A DNA stretch of 64,000 bases, taken from assembly GCF_020171845.1 (NCBI RefSeq), contig NZ_JAIVAM010000009.1, forward strand, positions 248,001-312,000. Direction: 5' to 3'. This document shows positions 9,212 to 20,497 of this stretch, one piece after another (within the stretch, counting starts at the first letter, position 1; the number at the start of each line of letters is the position of its first letter). Below the pieces are notes generated by a model that saw nothing but the letters and a program-made list of their open reading frames with translations, had not been told where the DNA came from and made no database searches. Position numbers and translations under genes: made by a program. The DNA comes from Cytobacillus kochii (lineage in GTDB: Bacteria; Bacillota; Bacilli; Bacillales; Cytobacillaceae).

Positions 9212-9979
9212 ATGAAAATTGTATTTTTTGATATAGACGGAACTTTGCTCAATAAAGATAATGTTATACCTGATTCAACAAAAAAAGCGGTCAAGCAGTT
9301 ACAGGAAAATGGCATTTATGTAGCGATTGCTACAGGAAGAGCTCCATTTATGTTTAAGCATATTAGAGAGCAATTAGATATTGAGTCTTTTGTTAGTTTT
9401 AACGGTCAATATGTTGTGTTTGAAGGAAACGTCATCTATAAAAAACCCTTAAATAAGGTCCAATTAAGACAATTAGAGAAACATACACATAAAAATGGTC
9501 ATCCGATGGTCTATTTAAATGAAGAGACAATGAAATCATCTGTTTCTCATCATCCATATATTCAAGAAAGTATGGATAGCCTTGATTTTCCACACCCTGA
9601 AGAAGATGCTATTTTCTATGAAAAGAAAGAGATTTATCAGGCACTTGTTTTCTGTAAACATGAGGATGAAAGCCTATATTTAGATGTTTATGACGATTTT
9701 GGCTTTGTAAGATGGCATCGTGTATCTACTGATGTTGTCCCATCTGGAGGAACGAAAGCAGAAGGAATAAAAGAAATGATTAAGAGACTAAACATCAGCA
9801 TGGAAGATGTATACGCTTTTGGTGATGGTTTAAATGATATTGAAATGCTTGAGGCTAGTGGTGTCGGTGTTGCTATGGGAAACGCTTTTCCAGAAGTTAA
9901 AAAAGTCGCAAATATGGTGACTGAACATGTAGACCAAGATGGGATATGGAAGGGGCTAAGAAGGCTGGAATTAATATAA
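9212..9979 (+). CDS. ykrA: Cof-type HAD hydrolase (YkrA)
   Basis: A 255-residue haloacid dehalogenase phosphatase of the Cof/YidA subfamily, type IIB cap. Motif I is DIDGTLL with D7 and D9; the C-terminal motif IV is GDGLNDIEML, followed by AMGNAFPEVK. Such enzymes dephosphorylate sugar phosphates or nucleotides; the substrate is not predictable here. The start is ATG 9212 with AAAAAAGGAG upstream. Its place between rpoY and def matches ykrA of B. subtilis. Confidence 0.85.
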   Translation: MKIVFFDIDGTLLNKDNVIPDSTKKAVKQLQENGIYVAIATGRAPFMFKHIREQLDIESFVSFNGQYVVFEGNVIYKKPLNKVQLRQLEKHTHKNGHPMVYLNEETMKSSVSHHPYIQESMDSLDFPHPEEDAIFYEKKEIYQALVFCKHEDESLYLDVYDDFGFVRWHRVSTDVVPSGGTKAEGIKEMIKRLNISMEDVYAFGDGLNDIEMLEASGVGVAMGNAFPEVKKVANMVTEHVDQDGIWKGLRRLELI

Positions 9980-10001
9980 CGAAAGCCTGGGTAAAGATTA
10001 A

Positions 10002-10032
10002 AATGGAGGGAGTAATTATACTCTCCTCCATT
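10002..10032. terminator. Hairpin between ykrA and def
   Basis: AATGGAGGG (10002-10010) pairs with CTCCTCCATT-type sequence ending at 10032. A T-rich tail is better on the minus strand, so it may mainly serve def. Confidence 0.55.
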
Positions 10033-10043
10033 ACTTAAGAACT

Positions 10044-10601
10044 TTACATTCTTTCTATCGCAATAGCATTTTCAATTGGTTTGAAAGGGTCTTGTTGATT
10101 TATATGGTCATAGAACATCACACCGTTTAAATGATCAATTTCATGTTGAAAACAAATAGCAGGTAACCCTTTTAATCTTATTTTAACTTCTTCATTGTCA
10201 ATGTTATACCCTTTAACTGTAACTCGTGCATACCTTGGAACAAACCCTTCAATCACCTCATCCACTGAAAGACAGCCTTCTCCAGCTGTTAAATATGCCT
10301 TCTCAACTGAATGGCTAATAATTTTGGGGTTGAAGAGTGCGTAACTGATTAAGTTGTTTTTTTCATCCGAACAATGAACGGCAATCATTCTTTTTGATAC
10401 ATTTATTTGTGGAGCTGCTAACCCTATTCCTGGCCTTAATCCATATTGCTCCGCAATGGCAGGGTTTTGACTATTTTGTACATACATCATCAAATCGTTT
10501 AATAGTTTCTTGTCCTCTGAAGAAGCTGGTAAAATAACCTCTTCGGCTACTTTCCTTAACACAGGATGACCATCTCGGACAATATCATTCATCGTTAACA
10601 A
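10044..10601 (-). CDS. def: Peptide deformylase
   Basis: Removes the N-formyl group from nascent proteins; a ferrous/zinc metalloenzyme. The three motifs are GIGLAAPQ, EGCLS (metal Cys about 110) and HEIDH (His about 153 and 157). The start is TTG 10601, giving a protein that begins M-L-T-M-N-D-I: the AAGGAG on the minus strand is about 10 bases upstream of it but 19 bases from the ATG at 10592. Length 185 residues, close to the larger B. subtilis deformylase (DefB/YkrB), which sits at this same locus upstream of ykyA. Confidence 0.93.
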   Translation of the reverse strand: MLTMNDIVRDGHPVLRKVAEEVILPASSEDKKLLNDLMMYVQNSQNPAIAEQYGLRPGIGLAAPQINVSKRMIAVHCSDEKNNLISYALFNPKIISHSVEKAYLTAGEGCLSVDEVIEGFVPRYARVTVKGYNIDNEEVKIRLKGLPAICFQHEIDHLNGVMFYDHINQQDPFKPIENAIAIERM

Positions 10602-10780
10602 AATTTCAACACTCCTTGAAAAGGTAAATATCATGTTATTGTATTTTTTAGGATCTATTGAAAAGTTTTAGTGAAATAAGGGTGTCTTATGTTCCCTCTC
10701 TTTTCAATCGACAAGGTAATGAAATAAGTTTACCAAACAAAATTGAAAAAGTTAATCTAATCATTGACATATTCTCTATG

Positions 10781-10805
10781 TAAAGGTGTAGATATTATCT
10801 ACACC
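10781..10805 (-). terminator. Terminator of the YjcZ-like gene
   Basis: A 10-bp perfect palindrome GGTGTAGATA (10785-10794) / TATCTACACC (10796-10805). On the minus strand it is followed by TTTA and lies ten bases past the stop. Confidence 0.7.
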
Positions 10806-10814
10806 CTCCAAATA

Positions 10815-10934
10815 CTAGTTCCAAAGAGCTGCCCCTACGATAATCAATAAAATAAAGAGAACGATAATTAAAGCAAATCCACTTCCACCACAACCGTTTC
10901 CACAACCACCATTACCGTATCCGTATCCAGACAT
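10815..10934 (-). CDS. YjcZ-family sporulation peptide, 39 aa
   Basis: A 39-residue peptide: a Gly/Tyr/Asn-rich head with three cysteines ([13 protein letters not shown]), then one hydrophobic helix ([18 protein letters not shown]) ending in Trp-Asn. This is the pattern of the YjcZ/YhfX-type tiny sporulation proteins of Bacillus, which are membrane-bound and made in sporulating cells. The start is ATG 10934 on the minus strand with GGAGGT 7 bases upstream. It is monocistronic, with its own terminator. Exact function unknown. Confidence 0.85.
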   Translation of the reverse strand: MSGYGYGNGGCGNGCGGSGFALIIVLFILLIIVGAALWN

Positions 10935-11194
10935 AGTTTATACCTCCAGCATTTTTCATTTTCATCCTTAGCGGACGATTAGTATAGGCTATGACCAAGA
11001 AAAGCAAATTGTATGGGCCAGCGCCTAAAGCATAGTTGAAAATAACAAGAATATATATAGTACTAGTTAATAATTGTAAAATGTTTAAAGTATCGATATA
11101 GTAGAAGTGATAAACGACAAAATTTTTATAAATTAGACAAGTTTATGCAAACAGAGATACATAATGGTCTAGACGAATTAAGTGGAGGGATAGG

Positions 11195-11857
11195 ATGTAT
11201 AAGAAAGTAAAACTCATTGGACTAACAATGGTCGCAAGTATCGTATTCCTAGGTGGTTGCAGTCAAAGTCCAAAAGAAGAGATGCTCAATACGTTAGAGG
11301 AAGTTGCTCAAGCTGAACAAGAATTCAAAAATCAACAGGAGCCTCTTGTAGAAATTGAGAAAAAAGAAAAAGAAATTTATGATCAAATTATTGCTTTAAG
11401 TATGAAAGAATTCGATCAAATTAAAGAACTTTCAAATGAAGCGATTGAACTTGTTAATGAACGACAAGAATTAATGAAAAAAGAAGAAGAAAGTATTAAT
11501 GCTTCGCAAAAAGAGTTCGAAAAAACGGAGAAGCAAATGAGTAAAATTGAAGATGAAAATTTAAAAAAGTCAGCTGATGAATTATACGATGTTATGATGC
11601 AGCGTTATGATGTACACAGTGAATTATACAATCATTATATGAATTCAACTGAAATGGACATTGAACTGTATGAGCTATTTAAAAAAGAAGATGTTACATT
11701 AGAACAGCTTGAATCCCAAATTGAGAAAATTAATCAATCATATGAGAAGATTGTAGAAAATAATGAAACATTTAATGAGAAAACGAAAGAATATAATGAT
11801 AAGAAGCTTGCGTTTTATAAGGATGCTGGCATAGAAATGGAAGAGAAAAAAGAATAG
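11195..11857 (+). CDS. ykyA: Coiled-coil lipoprotein YkyA
   Basis: A 220-residue secreted lipoprotein: signal peptide residues 1-21 with the lipobox LGGC, lipidated C22. The rest is highly charged, almost entirely helical and rich in E, K and Q, with heptad-like coiled coils. It corresponds to the YkyA family (cell-wall-binding lipoprotein), which lies between def and pdhA in B. subtilis too. The molecular role is unknown. The start is ATG 11195 with GTGGAGGGA upstream, and a terminator follows. Confidence 0.85.
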   Translation: MYKKVKLIGLTMVASIVFLGGCSQSPKEEMLNTLEEVAQAEQEFKNQQEPLVEIEKKEKEIYDQIIALSMKEFDQIKELSNEAIELVNERQELMKKEEESINASQKEFEKTEKQMSKIEDENLKKSADELYDVMMQRYDVHSELYNHYMNSTEMDIELYELFKKEDVTLEQLESQIEKINQSYEKIVENNETFNEKTKEYNDKKLAFYKDAGIEMEEKKE

Positions 11858-11882
11858 TATACGATTAAAAGAGTATATGTAA

Positions 11883-11925
11883 ACGAGCAAATTCAATTAT
11901 CTGGATTTGCTCGTTGTTTGTTTAT
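11883..11925 (+). terminator. Terminator of ykyA
   Basis: ACGAGCAAAT (11883-11892) / ATTTGCTCGT (11905-11914), followed by a T-rich stretch. Confidence 0.85.
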
Positions 11926-13601
<1,676 letters not shown>

Positions 13602-13604
13602 GCC

Positions 13605-14582
13605 ATGGCGCAAATGACAATGATCCAAGCAATCACTGATGCACTTCGTACAGAACTTAAGAATGACCCGAATGTATTAGTATTTGGAGAAGACGTAGGC
13701 GTAAACGGTGGAGTGTTCCGTGCTACTGAAGGTCTTCAAAAAGAATTCGGCGAAGAGCGTGTGTTTGATACACCACTAGCGGAATCTGGAATTGGCGGTC
13801 TTGCAGTCGGACTTGGTTTACAAGGCTATCGCCCAGTTCCTGAAATTCAATTCTTTGGATTTGTTTATGAAGTAATGGATAGTATTTCCGGACAGCTTGC
13901 TCGTATGCGCTATCGTTCTGGAGGAAGATATAATGCCCCTGTTACTATTCGTTCACCATTTGGTGGCGGTGTACACACACCAGAAATGCATGCTGATAGT
14001 TTAGAAGGATTGATGGCTCAACAACCTGGTCTAAAGGTCGTTATTCCTTCTTCTCCATATGATGCAAAAGGTCTTTTAATTTCTGCGATTCGAGATAATG
14101 ATCCTGTTATTTTCTTGGAGCATATGAAATTATATCGTTCATTCCGCCAAGAAGTGCCTGAAGAAGAATATACAATTCCTCTAGGTAAAGCTGAAGTGAA
14201 ACGTGAAGGTAATGACATATCAATTGTTACTTATGGTGCAATGGTGCATGAAGCATTAAAGGCGGCTGACGAATTAGAAAAAGAAGGACATTCAGCAGAA
14301 GTGATTGACCTTCGAACAGTTAGCCCAATTGATATTGAAACAATTATTTCTTCTGTTGAGAAAACAAACAGAGCAATTGTTGTGCAAGAAGCACAAAAAC
14401 AAGCTGGTGTTGCAGCAAATGTTGTGGCTGAAATTAACGACCGTGCGATTCTTAGCTTAGAGGCGCCTGTATTACGTGTAGCAGCTCCTGATACTGTGTT
14501 TGCTTTTCCACAAGCGGAAACAGTATGGTTGCCGAACTATAAAGACATTATTCAAACTGCAAAAAAAGTAATTGAATTTTAA
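13605..14582 (+). CDS. pdhB: Pyruvate dehydrogenase E1 beta subunit
   Basis: Beta chain of the E1 heterotetramer, 325 residues, full length. It has the transketolase-like pyrimidine-binding domain (about 4-180, with [18 protein letters not shown] and [11 protein letters not shown]) and the C-terminal transketolase domain (about 200-320, with [12 protein letters not shown]). The start is ATG 13605 with AAGGAG 6 bases upstream inside the end of pdhA. It is translated in step with pdhA to give equal subunits. A 65-base gap separates it from pdhC. Confidence 0.97.
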   Translation: MAQMTMIQAITDALRTELKNDPNVLVFGEDVGVNGGVFRATEGLQKEFGEERVFDTPLAESGIGGLAVGLGLQGYRPVPEIQFFGFVYEVMDSISGQLARMRYRSGGRYNAPVTIRSPFGGGVHTPEMHADSLEGLMAQQPGLKVVIPSSPYDAKGLLISAIRDNDPVIFLEHMKLYRSFRQEVPEEEYTIPLGKAEVKREGNDISIVTYGAMVHEALKAADELEKEGHSAEVIDLRTVSPIDIETIISSVEKTNRAIVVQEAQKQAGVAANVVAEINDRAILSLEAPVLRVAAPDTVFAFPQAETVWLPNYKDIIQTAKKVIEF

Positions 14583-14647
14583 ATAAAATAGGGAACGTGA
14601 CCCCTAATTTCTTTAATAACTATGATACAATAGGATGGTGAATTTAA

Positions 14648-16003
14648 TTGGCATTTCAATTTAGATTGCCTGATATCGGTGAAGGTATCCATGAAGGCGA
14701 AATCGTCAAATGGTTTGTAAAAGCTGGTGATGAAGTTCAAGAAGATGATGTTCTTTGTGAAGTTCAAAATGATAAAGCGGTAGTTGAAATACCTTCTCCT
14801 GTAAAAGGGAAAGTAGAAGAGATTCACGTAGAAGAAGGTAGCGTAGCCACTGTTGGACAAGTACTTATTAGCTTCGATGCACCTGGTTATGAAGACTTAA
14901 AGTTTAAAGGTGACCATGAAGAAGAAGAGTCTGAGGAAAAGAAAGAAACAGAATCTCAAGTTCAAGGAACTGCTGAAGAAGGAGAAAGTGTAGAAAAAGA
15001 GAAAACAGCTCCTAAAGATGAAGACAAAAAAGAAGGAAAAGTTATCTCTGAAACAAACACTGACTCTAATCAGCGTGTTATTGCTATGCCTTCAGTACGT
15101 AAGTATGCAAGAGAAAAAGGTGTAGATATTCAACAAGTAAGCGGTAGCGGAAAAAATGGACGTGTGGTAAAAGAGGATATTAATCTATTCTTAGAAGGTG
15201 GAAATGAGCAACAAGCTGACACTAAGCCTCAACAACAAGACGCTTCGGTTGAAAGTAAGGAAGAGGAGAAATCCCAAACTCAGTCTATTCCTGAAGGAAG
15301 CTATCCTGAAACACGTGAAAAAATGAGTGGTATTCGAAAAGCGATTGCTAAAGCAATGGTTAAGACGAAGCAAACGGCTCCGCATGTGACATTAATGGAC
15401 GAAATCGATGTAACAAAATTAGTTGCTCATCGTAAGAAGTTCAAAGAAGTTGCCGCAGAAAAAGGAATTAAATTAACCTTCTTACCTTATGTAGTAAAAG
15501 CATTAACAAGTGCATTACGTGAATATCCAGTCCTTAACACTTCACTAGATGAAGAAGCGGGAGAAATCGTTCACAAGCATTATTACAATATTGGTATCGC
15601 TGCTGATACTGATAGAGGGTTACTTGTACCAGTGGTTAAAGATGCTGACCGTAAATCAATATTCACTACGTCAAATGAGATAAATGAATTAGCTACAAAA
15701 GCAAGAGATGGAAAACTTTCAGGAAGCGAAATGAAAGGTGCTTCTTGTACGATAACAAATATCGGCTCTGCTGGTGGTCAATGGTTTACACCACTTATTA
15801 ACCAACCAGAAGTAGCTATTTTAGGTATCGGTCGAATTGCTGAAAAAGCAATCGTCAAAGATGGAGAAATTATCGCAGCACCAGTTCTAGCATTATCATT
15901 GAGCTTTGATCACCGCATCATCGATGGCGCTACTGCTCAAAATGCACTAAATCACATCAAGCGTTTACTAAATGACCCAGAATTATTGCTAATGGAGGCG
16001 TAA
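14648..16003 (+). CDS. pdhC: Dihydrolipoamide acetyltransferase E2 of PDH
   Basis: Core of the PDH complex, carrying acetyl groups on a lipoyl arm to CoA. 451 residues: one lipoyl domain (residues 3-78, lipoylated K43 in [11 protein letters not shown]), an acidic Glu/Lys-rich linker (about 90-135), the peripheral subunit-binding domain (about 140-175), a second Q/E-rich linker, then the catalytic domain with H422 and D426 in HRIIDG. The start is TTG 14648 behind AGGATGGTGA. Confidence 0.96.
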   Translation: MAFQFRLPDIGEGIHEGEIVKWFVKAGDEVQEDDVLCEVQNDKAVVEIPSPVKGKVEEIHVEEGSVATVGQVLISFDAPGYEDLKFKGDHEEEESEEKKETESQVQGTAEEGESVEKEKTAPKDEDKKEGKVISETNTDSNQRVIAMPSVRKYAREKGVDIQQVSGSGKNGRVVKEDINLFLEGGNEQQADTKPQQQDASVESKEEEKSQTQSIPEGSYPETREKMSGIRKAIAKAMVKTKQTAPHVTLMDEIDVTKLVAHRKKFKEVAAEKGIKLTFLPYVVKALTSALREYPVLNTSLDEEAGEIVHKHYYNIGIAADTDRGLLVPVVKDADRKSIFTTSNEINELATKARDGKLSGSEMKGASCTITNIGSAGGQWFTPLINQPEVAILGIGRIAEKAIVKDGEIIAAPVLALSLSFDHRIIDGATAQNALNHIKRLLNDPELLLMEA

Positions 16004-16006
16004 GAA

Positions 16007-17416
16007 ATGGTAGTAGGAGATTTCCCAATTGAAACAGATACTATAGTAATTGGTTCAGGTCCAGGAGGATATGTGGCAGCCATTCGTGCCGCACAAATAG
16101 GACAAAAAGTAACAATCGTAGAAAGAGGTGAAGTAGGGGGCGTATGCTTAAACGTTGGATGTATTCCATCTAAAGCATTGATCTCTGCTGGTCACCGTTA
16201 TGAAACGGCTAAAGAATCAGAATCAATTGGTATTACAGCTGAAAACGTAAAAGTTGATTTCTCTAAAGTCCAAGAATTTAAAGCTGGCGTAGTTAAAAAG
16301 TTAGTAGGCGGTGTTCAAGGTTTACTTAAAGGTAACAAAATTGACATTGTTAAAGGTGAAGCGTACTTTGTCGATGCCAACACTTTACGTGTAATGGATG
16401 ACAATTCCGCACAAACATACACTTTCAAAAATGCGATTATTGCAACTGGTTCAAGACCAATTGAACTACCGGCATTTAAATATTCTAAACGTGTATTAAA
16501 TTCTACAGGGGCGCTAGCGCTTGAGGAAATTCCAGAAAAAATCGCTGTTATTGGTGGCGGTGTAATTGGTGTCGAGCTTGGTGGTGCATACGCAAGCTTT
16601 GGTTCTCAAGTAACTATTCTAGAAGGTGCAGATGATATTCTTCTAGGTTTTGAGAAACAAATGACAACACTTGTGAAAAAGAACTTAAAGAAAAAAGGTG
16701 CAGAAATTATTACTAAAGCATCTGCAAAGTCAGTTGAAGAAACTGAAAATGGTGTAAAAGTAACTTATGAAGTAAAAGGTAAAGAAGAAGTTTTAGAAGC
16801 TGATTACTTATTTGTTATGGTTGGTCGTCGTCCTAACACAGATGAACTTGGCCTTGAGCAAGTAGGTGTGAAAATGACTGATAAGGGCGTAATTGAAGTT
16901 GACAAACAATGCCGTACAAATGTAAATAGCATTTTTGCTATTGGTGATGTTGTGGCTGGACCTCAACTAGCACATAAAGCTTCATATGAAGGTAAAATTG
17001 CTGCTGAGGCAATTGCTGGTGAACCGTCTGAAATTGACTATCTTGGCATTCCAGCTGTTGTATTCTCAGAACCTGAACTTGCAACTGTAGGCTATTCAGA
17101 AGCCCAAGCAAAAGAGGAAGGTCTTGAGTATACAGCTGCTAAGTTCCCATTTGCTGCAAATGGCCGTGCATTGGCTCTTGATAGCACAGATGGTTATGTG
17201 AAGTTAATTACGCGTAAAGAAGATGGATTAGTAATCGGTGCGCAAATCGCTGGTGCAAATGCATCTGATATGATTGCTGAGCTCGGCTTAGCAATTGAAG
17301 CAGGAATGACTGCAGAAGATCTTGCGATGACTATTCATGCCCATCCAACTTTAGGTGAGATAACAATGGAAGCAGCTGAGGTTGCTCTAGGTACACCTAT
17401 TCATATTGTAAAATAA
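16007..17416 (+). CDS. pdhD: Dihydrolipoamide dehydrogenase E3
   Basis: FAD-dependent E3 that reoxidises the E2 lipoyl group and reduces NAD+; shared by other 2-oxo acid dehydrogenases in Bacillus. 469 residues. FAD fold [15 protein letters not shown] at 16-30, redox-active C47/C52 in CLNVGC, NAD fold with [13 protein letters not shown], and the C-terminal dimer interface with the His-Glu pair in [11 protein letters not shown] 16007 is 3 bases after pdhC, with GGAGG at the pdhC stop. Last gene of the operon. Confidence 0.97.
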   Translation: MVVGDFPIETDTIVIGSGPGGYVAAIRAAQIGQKVTIVERGEVGGVCLNVGCIPSKALISAGHRYETAKESESIGITAENVKVDFSKVQEFKAGVVKKLVGGVQGLLKGNKIDIVKGEAYFVDANTLRVMDDNSAQTYTFKNAIIATGSRPIELPAFKYSKRVLNSTGALALEEIPEKIAVIGGGVIGVELGGAYASFGSQVTILEGADDILLGFEKQMTTLVKKNLKKKGAEIITKASAKSVEETENGVKVTYEVKGKEEVLEADYLFVMVGRRPNTDELGLEQVGVKMTDKGVIEVDKQCRTNVNSIFAIGDVVAGPQLAHKASYEGKIAAEAIAGEPSEIDYLGIPAVVFSEPELATVGYSEAQAKEEGLEYTAAKFPFAANGRALALDSTDGYVKLITRKEDGLVIGAQIAGANASDMIAELGLAIEAGMTAEDLAMTIHAHPTLGEITMEAAEVALGTPIHIVK

Positions 17417-17444
17417 TTATTTTACAAATCGCTGTTATATGATG

Positions 17445-17490
17445 AACTGCACCACAAATGTTTGCTACATTTGCTGGTGCAGTTTTTTTT
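17445..17490 (+). terminator. Terminator of the pdh operon
   Basis: AACTGCACCA (17445-17454) / TGGTGCAGTT (17475-17484), extended inside by CAAATG/CATTTG, then a T8 run. The arms resemble those of the hairpin at 27825-27878. Confidence 0.92.
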
Positions 17491-17759
17491 GCAAAAAAGT
17501 AGCTGTTTAAGGTAAAATTCCTGGAAAGCATAAAAAATTCAAGATTATTGATAAGAGTGACTTATGTTATGTCTCATGATGTAAGTTAAAGCAAATCTCA
17601 CACGACTAAAATTCTATATGAAATTAGCACTTTTTTTCGCTTAATTGGAAAGAATACGGAAGTTTTTGGTATATGTTGTATGATACAATGGAAATATCGT
17701 TCTGTTCGCATGCATACAATGATAGAAATAAAAGTGCAAATTTTCAGGACGGTGAGGGT

Positions 17760-18011
17760 ATGAGGCTATACACAGTCGTTATTTTACAGTTAATCATATG
17801 GAGTGGTTACACATTTGTTGAATGGTTATCAAGATATGACAAATTAAGTATGAAGGTCATCATCCTGCTTATATTTGTTTATTTTGCCATGGTATTGGGT
17901 AATCATTTATTACATTCAAAAATGAGAACAGTATTAGCTACTTCTATCAGTATTAGCGTATATTTATTTTTCTATTTCATTATGTTCTACATAGATGATC
18001 TAATAAGATAA
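17760..18011 (+). CDS. Small membrane protein, unrecognised
   Basis: An 83-residue protein with three predicted hydrophobic helices (about 3-18, 28-45 and 55-77), so an integral membrane protein. The start is ATG 17760 with GGTGAGGG just upstream; an in-frame ATG at 17673 would add 29 polar residues without a ribosome binding site. I do not recognise a family. It lies between the pdh terminator and a deacetylase lipoprotein, 37 bases before the latter, and may be co-transcribed with it. A 13-base palindrome TTGTATGATACAA (17676-17688) upstream may be an operator or part of a promoter. Confidence 0.6.
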   Translation: MRLYTVVILQLIIWSGYTFVEWLSRYDKLSMKVIILLIFVYFAMVLGNHLLHSKMRTVLATSISISVYLFFYFIMFYIDDLIR

Positions 18012-18048
18012 CTTTTAACAAAAGAAATGCTTGAGAGGAATGAATGAG

Positions 18049-18897
18049 ATGAAGAACAGTTTTTTCGTTTTATTACTTAGTCTTGTTTTAGTTGTTACTG
18101 CATGTGGTAATGAAGAAAAAGAAACAACGAATGAGCCAAAAGACGATGAAGCGATAGAAGAAACAGAGCAGGAAGAAGAAACGAATCCACAAGAAGAAGA
18201 AAAGGATGAAGGTGTGACTGAAGAGAAAGAAGATTTGGCAGAAGTTGATGTCCAACCATCATATATCGTTAATGAAAAAACATGGAAGGTTGAGCCGATA
18301 AAAGATGCTAATGATAAAGTTGTATTGTTAACGATTGATGATGCACCGGACAAGCATGCATTGGAAATGGCAAAAACATTAAGTGAAAAAAAAGTGCCTG
18401 CTATTTTCTTTGTCAATGGGCATTTCCTACAAAGTGAAGAAAGTAAAAAGACATTGAAAGAAATTGCTGATTTAGGTTTCCCAATTGGTAACCATACATA
18501 TCACCATGAGAACTTAACGGAGATTTCAGAAGAAAAGCAAAGAGAGGAAATCATTTCTTTAAATGATTTAGTAGAGGAGATCATTGGAAGTAGACCTCAG
18601 TTTTTCAGAGCTCCGTTTGGGGCGAACACAGACACTAGCTTGAGAATTGCTAAAGAAGAGGAAATGATACCAATGAATTGGACTTTTGGGTATGATTGGG
18701 AAGTAGATTACCAGTCAAAAGATGCATTAGAAAAGATCATGGTAGAGAACCCTTATTTGAGTAATGGAGCTATTCTATTAACACATGATCGTTCATGGAC
18801 CAATGAAGCATTGGAAGGAATTATTAATGGCATACAAGAGAAGGGCTATGAGTTTCTAGATCCAAACAAAATACAAAAAGAAAAAGAGGCAGCTTAA
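18049..18897 (+). CDS. Polysaccharide deacetylase lipoprotein (NodB domain)
   Basis: A 282-residue secreted lipoprotein: signal peptide with lipobox VTAC, lipidated C19, then an unstructured acidic linker (residues 22-70, mostly E, D, K and T), then a NodB carbohydrate esterase domain (about 90-275). Visible NodB motifs are TIDDAP with the metal Asp pair, HTYHH, RAPFGAN and LLTHDR. It probably deacetylates peptidoglycan or another wall polymer outside the membrane. ATG 18049 is chosen because GAGAGGA lies 9 bases upstream. Its stop overlaps the convergent membrane gene by 4 bases. Confidence 0.85.
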   Translation: MKNSFFVLLLSLVLVVTACGNEEKETTNEPKDDEAIEETEQEEETNPQEEEKDEGVTEEKEDLAEVDVQPSYIVNEKTWKVEPIKDANDKVVLLTIDDAPDKHALEMAKTLSEKKVPAIFFVNGHFLQSEESKKTLKEIADLGFPIGNHTYHHENLTEISEEKQREEIISLNDLVEEIIGSRPQFFRAPFGANTDTSLRIAKEEEMIPMNWTFGYDWEVDYQSKDALEKIMVENPYLSNGAILLTHDRSWTNEALEGIINGIQEKGYEFLDPNKIQKEKEAA

Positions 18898-19244
18898 GGC
18901 TGATCCTCTTTTTCTTTTCTTGTTGCCCGTCCATTAATAAATCGTGAAGTAATGGAGTAAATTGAGAAGAATAATAGAAAGTAGCTTAAAATATTTAAAA
19001 GAAATGGAACCCATTGGATACTCGTCTCAGCGTCAAGTGGTGAGGTGAATTCTATTACTTGCGGGTAGGATGATGTATCGTCTGAAACGGTTACGCTCTG
19101 TTTGGCATAAGGAAATGGCCCCCCAAACAAAAATGATTGTTCTAATGGTTCTGGCACATCTTCGAGATATTTACTGAAAATAAATGGCGAGATGAATGTG
19201 AAAATAAGTGCAATGATTAAAATTATTATGACTGGTTTTCGCAT
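18894..19244 (-). CDS. Membrane protein, unrecognised
   Basis: A 116-residue protein with one N-terminal hydrophobic helix (about 4-23), a polar extracellular-type segment (25-80), a second helix (about 82-102) and a basic C-terminus. The hairpin-like two-helix layout suggests both ends are cytoplasmic. No known domain recognised. The ribosome binding site is weak (GAGGGG about 13 bases before ATG 19244). It converges on and overlaps the deacetylase gene by 4 bases, and lies 33 bases downstream of the DUF1885 gene on the same strand, so the two may form an operon. Confidence 0.6.
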   Translation of the reverse strand: MRKPVIIILIIALIFTFISPFIFSKYLEDVPEPLEQSFLFGGPFPYAKQSVTVSDDTSSYPQVIEFTSPLDAETSIQWVPFLLNILSYFLLFFSIYSITSRFINGRATRKEKEDQP

Positions 19245-19277
19245 GAAGATTATAACCCCTCTAGCTGAAGTATTTTT

Positions 19278-19718
19278 TCATTGTAGTTTTCTTTTGTAGT
19301 AGTACATGATTCGTCCATTGAATAGATGAAGCTCGGCTTGTAGTTTTTTAGCGAGAAATTTGCAATATTCATTTGCTTTTCCTTTATCGCCGAACGTTGC
19401 TACTTCAGGCAATGTAAAGCAAATATTTGTTTGAATCCTCGGTATATCATCATTATCCATTATTTTTTCTTTTTGAATAGAAATAAGGATGGCACGATAT
19501 CTTTCATTTTCAGAATAGAGAGTAATTTGTTCTCCTTGTTTCTCATTAGAATCAATGATCTCATATGGGAAAGCAGCTTGACTATAGGCCCAATCCACCT
19601 GATTTCCAGTTTTTGCAGTGATGTCTTTATAATATTGGAAATAATCTTTTAGTTCAGTTGTTGTAATTGTGTCAATCTTGGATGCAGGCACTAGCTTAAT
19701 CGATGCATATGCATTCAT
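19278..19718 (-). CDS. DUF1885 family protein
   Basis: A 146-residue soluble protein that I assign to DUF1885, a Bacillus family with solved structure but no known function. The start MNAYASIKLVPAS and the end CKFLAKKLQAELHLFNGR are the blocks I recognise. ATG 19718 on the minus strand has GGAGGC 8 bases upstream. No signal or membrane segment. It heads a possible two-gene minus-strand unit with the membrane protein below it. Confidence 0.65.
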   Translation of the reverse strand: MNAYASIKLVPASKIDTITTTELKDYFQYYKDITAKTGNQVDWAYSQAAFPYEIIDSNEKQGEQITLYSENERYRAILISIQKEKIMDNDDIPRIQTNICFTLPEVATFGDKGKANEYCKFLAKKLQAELHLFNGRIMYYYKRKLQ

Positions 19719-19861
19719 TTAAAAAAGCCTCCATTCAAAAGTCCTAAGGGTATACACTATATCTATTCTATCACCAGTGAAATATATGTGACAATGAAAA
19801 TGTTGCATAGAAATCAAAGATAAATTATAATAATATTCAAATTATTTAAAGGAGGGTGGAT

Positions 19862-20134
19862 ATGAAGTTTTTAAATCAAATGTATGATGATTTAGAGGAT
19901 GTACATGCCAGATTTGTTGGCTTTTCTTCTTCTATTACTCGCTACGATTTTGCCATTTTTTCGGTCCCTTTCTTTACAAAACCCCTTGTGGTTTGCTTGC
20001 AGACGAGTTGTTCTACTCTCCTCGATATAAAAGATCTTGATGATCGCCATTACCTCCAAAAAGCTTTTCAAATTGAAAGTAATGAACAAACAGCTGAACT
20101 TATTCAATTTTTTAAGATTGAATTAAATAAGTAA
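19862..20134 (+). CDS. DUF3055 family protein
   Basis: A 90-residue soluble protein. The pattern ARFVGF, RYDFAIF, a KPLVVCLQT strand, DLDDRHYLQKAF and a closing LIQFFKIEL helix fits DUF3055 (SAV0927-like) of Firmicutes. The start is ATG 19862 with AAAGGAGGG at 19848-19856; the in-frame codon at 19856 lies within that site and is rejected. Function unknown. It is followed by its own terminator and then by the SR1 RNA gene. Confidence 0.72.
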   Translation: MKFLNQMYDDLEDVHARFVGFSSSITRYDFAIFSVPFFTKPLVVCLQTSCSTLLDIKDLDDRHYLQKAFQIESNEQTAELIQFFKIELNK

Positions 20135-20165
20135 GGTTGTAGATAAATCAAGGTTAATAAGGTAC

Positions 20166-20200
20166 AAGAAATCAGTTAATATGCTGATTTCTTTTTCTTT
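20166..20200 (+). terminator. Terminator of the DUF3055 gene
   Basis: AAGAAATCAG / CTGATTTCTT around a short loop, followed by TTTTCTTTT. Confidence 0.85.
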
Positions 20201-20249
20201 TGCGATATTTAGTATGTCTTATTTTATCGATATTAGTTAAAAAAAGGGC

Positions 20250-20305
20250 TTGATAAGATAAATAGTATGTATTATTATAATATATAAGATGAAAACGATT
20301 ACAAT
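20250..20305 (+). promoter_or_regulatory. SR1 promoter with a perfect CcpA cre site
   Basis: TTGATA (20250-20255), a 17-base spacer, TATTAT (20273-20278), with TATAAT in an overlapping register. Just downstream, 20289-20305 matches the cre consensus WTGNAARCGNWWWCAWW at all 17 positions. A CcpA-HPr(Ser-P) complex bound there would sit at the start of the transcript and block it when glucose is present. Repression of SR1 on glucose is known in B. subtilis; the cre call here is read from the sequence. Confidence 0.8.
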
Positions 20306-20329
20306 GAATGATGAAAGGATGGATGAAGA

Positions 20330-20455
20330 ATGGGTACCATCGTTTGTCAAATATGTGACGAAACTATTGAAGTTTTTGAAGATGAAAAGGTGTCAGTTTT
20401 ATACGGTCAATGTGGATGTAAAAATGAGCATAGCAAGATGCACATTGAAGAATAG
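20330..20455 (+). CDS. sr1P: SR1P-like peptide (GapA-binding), 41 aa
   Basis: A 41-residue peptide starting MGTIVCQICDETIE; B. subtilis SR1P starts MGTIVCQDCNEAIH, and both continue with FEDEKV and LYG. Cysteines C6/C9 and C28/C30 form a possible metal-binding set. The C-terminus is longer and different (a KNEHSK stretch in place of a Cys-rich end). ATG 20330 follows AAAGGATGG. From the family: SR1P binds glyceraldehyde-3-phosphate dehydrogenase GapA and promotes its interaction with RNase J1, which is encoded at 6.6-8.3 kb here. Confidence 0.85.
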   Translation: MGTIVCQICDETIEVFEDEKVSVLYGQCGCKNEHSKMHIEE

Positions 20456-20497
20456 ATGATATATTAAACTATTAATCTTTATAATAAACAGAGTGCA

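Noticed and set aside
14583-14647. Internal promoter between pdhB and pdhC
   Set aside because: TATGATACAAT could be a -10 region, but no acceptable -35 lies at the right distance.
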